Of a DNA stretch of 13,995 nt, positions 13,867 to 13,995 are shown one piece after another. The notes under the pieces are model-generated. The model was given only the letters and a program-made list of their open reading frames with translations. It was not told the origin of the DNA and did no database searches. Both the position numbers and the translations under genes were made by a program. The DNA comes from an uncultured Clostridia bacterium (GTDB lineage Bacteria > Bacillota > Clostridia > Christensenellales > Aristaeellaceae): contig CAMKAE010000028.1 of NCBI GenBank assembly GCA_946410395.1, positions 1 through 13,995 of the forward strand, read 5' to 3'. Each line of letters opens with the position of its first letter. Position 1 is the stretch's first letter.

Positions 13867-13889
13867 GAAAATCGCCCCCGGAGGGGCGA
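13867..13889 (-). terminator. Terminator of the leftward gene entering from the right edge
   Basis: TCGCCCC (13872-13878) and GGGGCGA (13883-13889) form a 7-bp stem with a 4-base loop. On the minus strand it is followed by TTTT (complement of 13868-13871). It lies 17 bases after the stop of the partial gene. Confidence 0.75.
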
Positions 13890-13905
13890 CTTTCACGTGG
13901 GCGTC

Positions 13906-13995
13906 TCAGGCCCAGGGATTCTCGGTGGGATAGGGCAGGGACTTGGGCTGGTTCCAGCCGATGTCCTTCACGCCCAGGAACTTGAAGACCTCGAA
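13906..13995 (-). CDS. C-terminal end of a leftward gene (partial, unidentified)
   Basis: The minus-strand frame is open from the window edge and ends at TGA (complement of 13906-13908). It encodes 29 visible residues: FEVFKFLGVKDIGWNQPKS, then LPYPTENPWA. A terminator follows directly, which supports a real gene end. I do not recognise the family from this fragment. Confidence 0.7.
   Translation of the reverse strand, partial: FEVFKFLGVKDIGWNQPKSLPYPTENPWA

Overview
The window is high-GC (about two thirds G+C by eye) bacterial DNA. It has strong AGGAGG-type ribosome binding sites, GTG and TTG starts, short intergenic gaps and many hairpin-plus-T-run terminators. The gene families are a DacF-like D,D-carboxypeptidase, a SpoIIE-type phosphatase, two MATE exporters, a CapA-like protein and GH32. 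Together these suggest a high-GC Firmicute, probably a gut-type Clostridia (Christensenellales or Oscillospirales-like). That placement is inference; no rRNA or marker gene is present.

Left part, + strand (1-4850). After a possible gene tail comes a penicillin-binding D-Ala-D-Ala carboxypeptidase with its own extended -10 promoter. A second promoter (1618-1646) then leads into a tight three-gene unit: a CNNM/CorC-HlyC membrane protein, a 38-residue single-span membrane protein, and a CapA-fold protein that lacks several of the family's usual metal-site residues. Two 96% identical, directly repeated, MITE-like palindromic elements of about 194 bp bracket this unit. Copy 1 lies between the promoter and the first gene. 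Copy 2 lies exactly on the stop codon of the last gene and ahead of the terminator (4810-4850).

Middle part (4870-9830). A leftward secreted acidic protein with an internal duplication is preceded on the same strand by an overlooked 34-codon ORF with its own consensus promoter and Shine-Dalgarno. Divergent from it, a near-consensus promoter drives a TTG-started GH32 fructosidase. Downstream is a membrane-anchored sensor-HAMP-PP2C (SpoIIE-type) phosphatase that ends at a strong bidirectional terminator (9791-9830).

Right part (9839-13995). A leftward operon reads MATE exporter, second MATE exporter (4-bp ATGA overlap), then a two-span membrane protein with a coiled coil and two C-terminal zinc ribbons. 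A 62-residue unknown protein lies divergently beside it, with its own terminator. Beyond that, a leftward promoter and competing inverted repeats form an unexplained regulatory region. The window ends in the C-terminal 29 codons of a leftward gene. No tRNA, rRNA, CRISPR array or intact transposase was seen.
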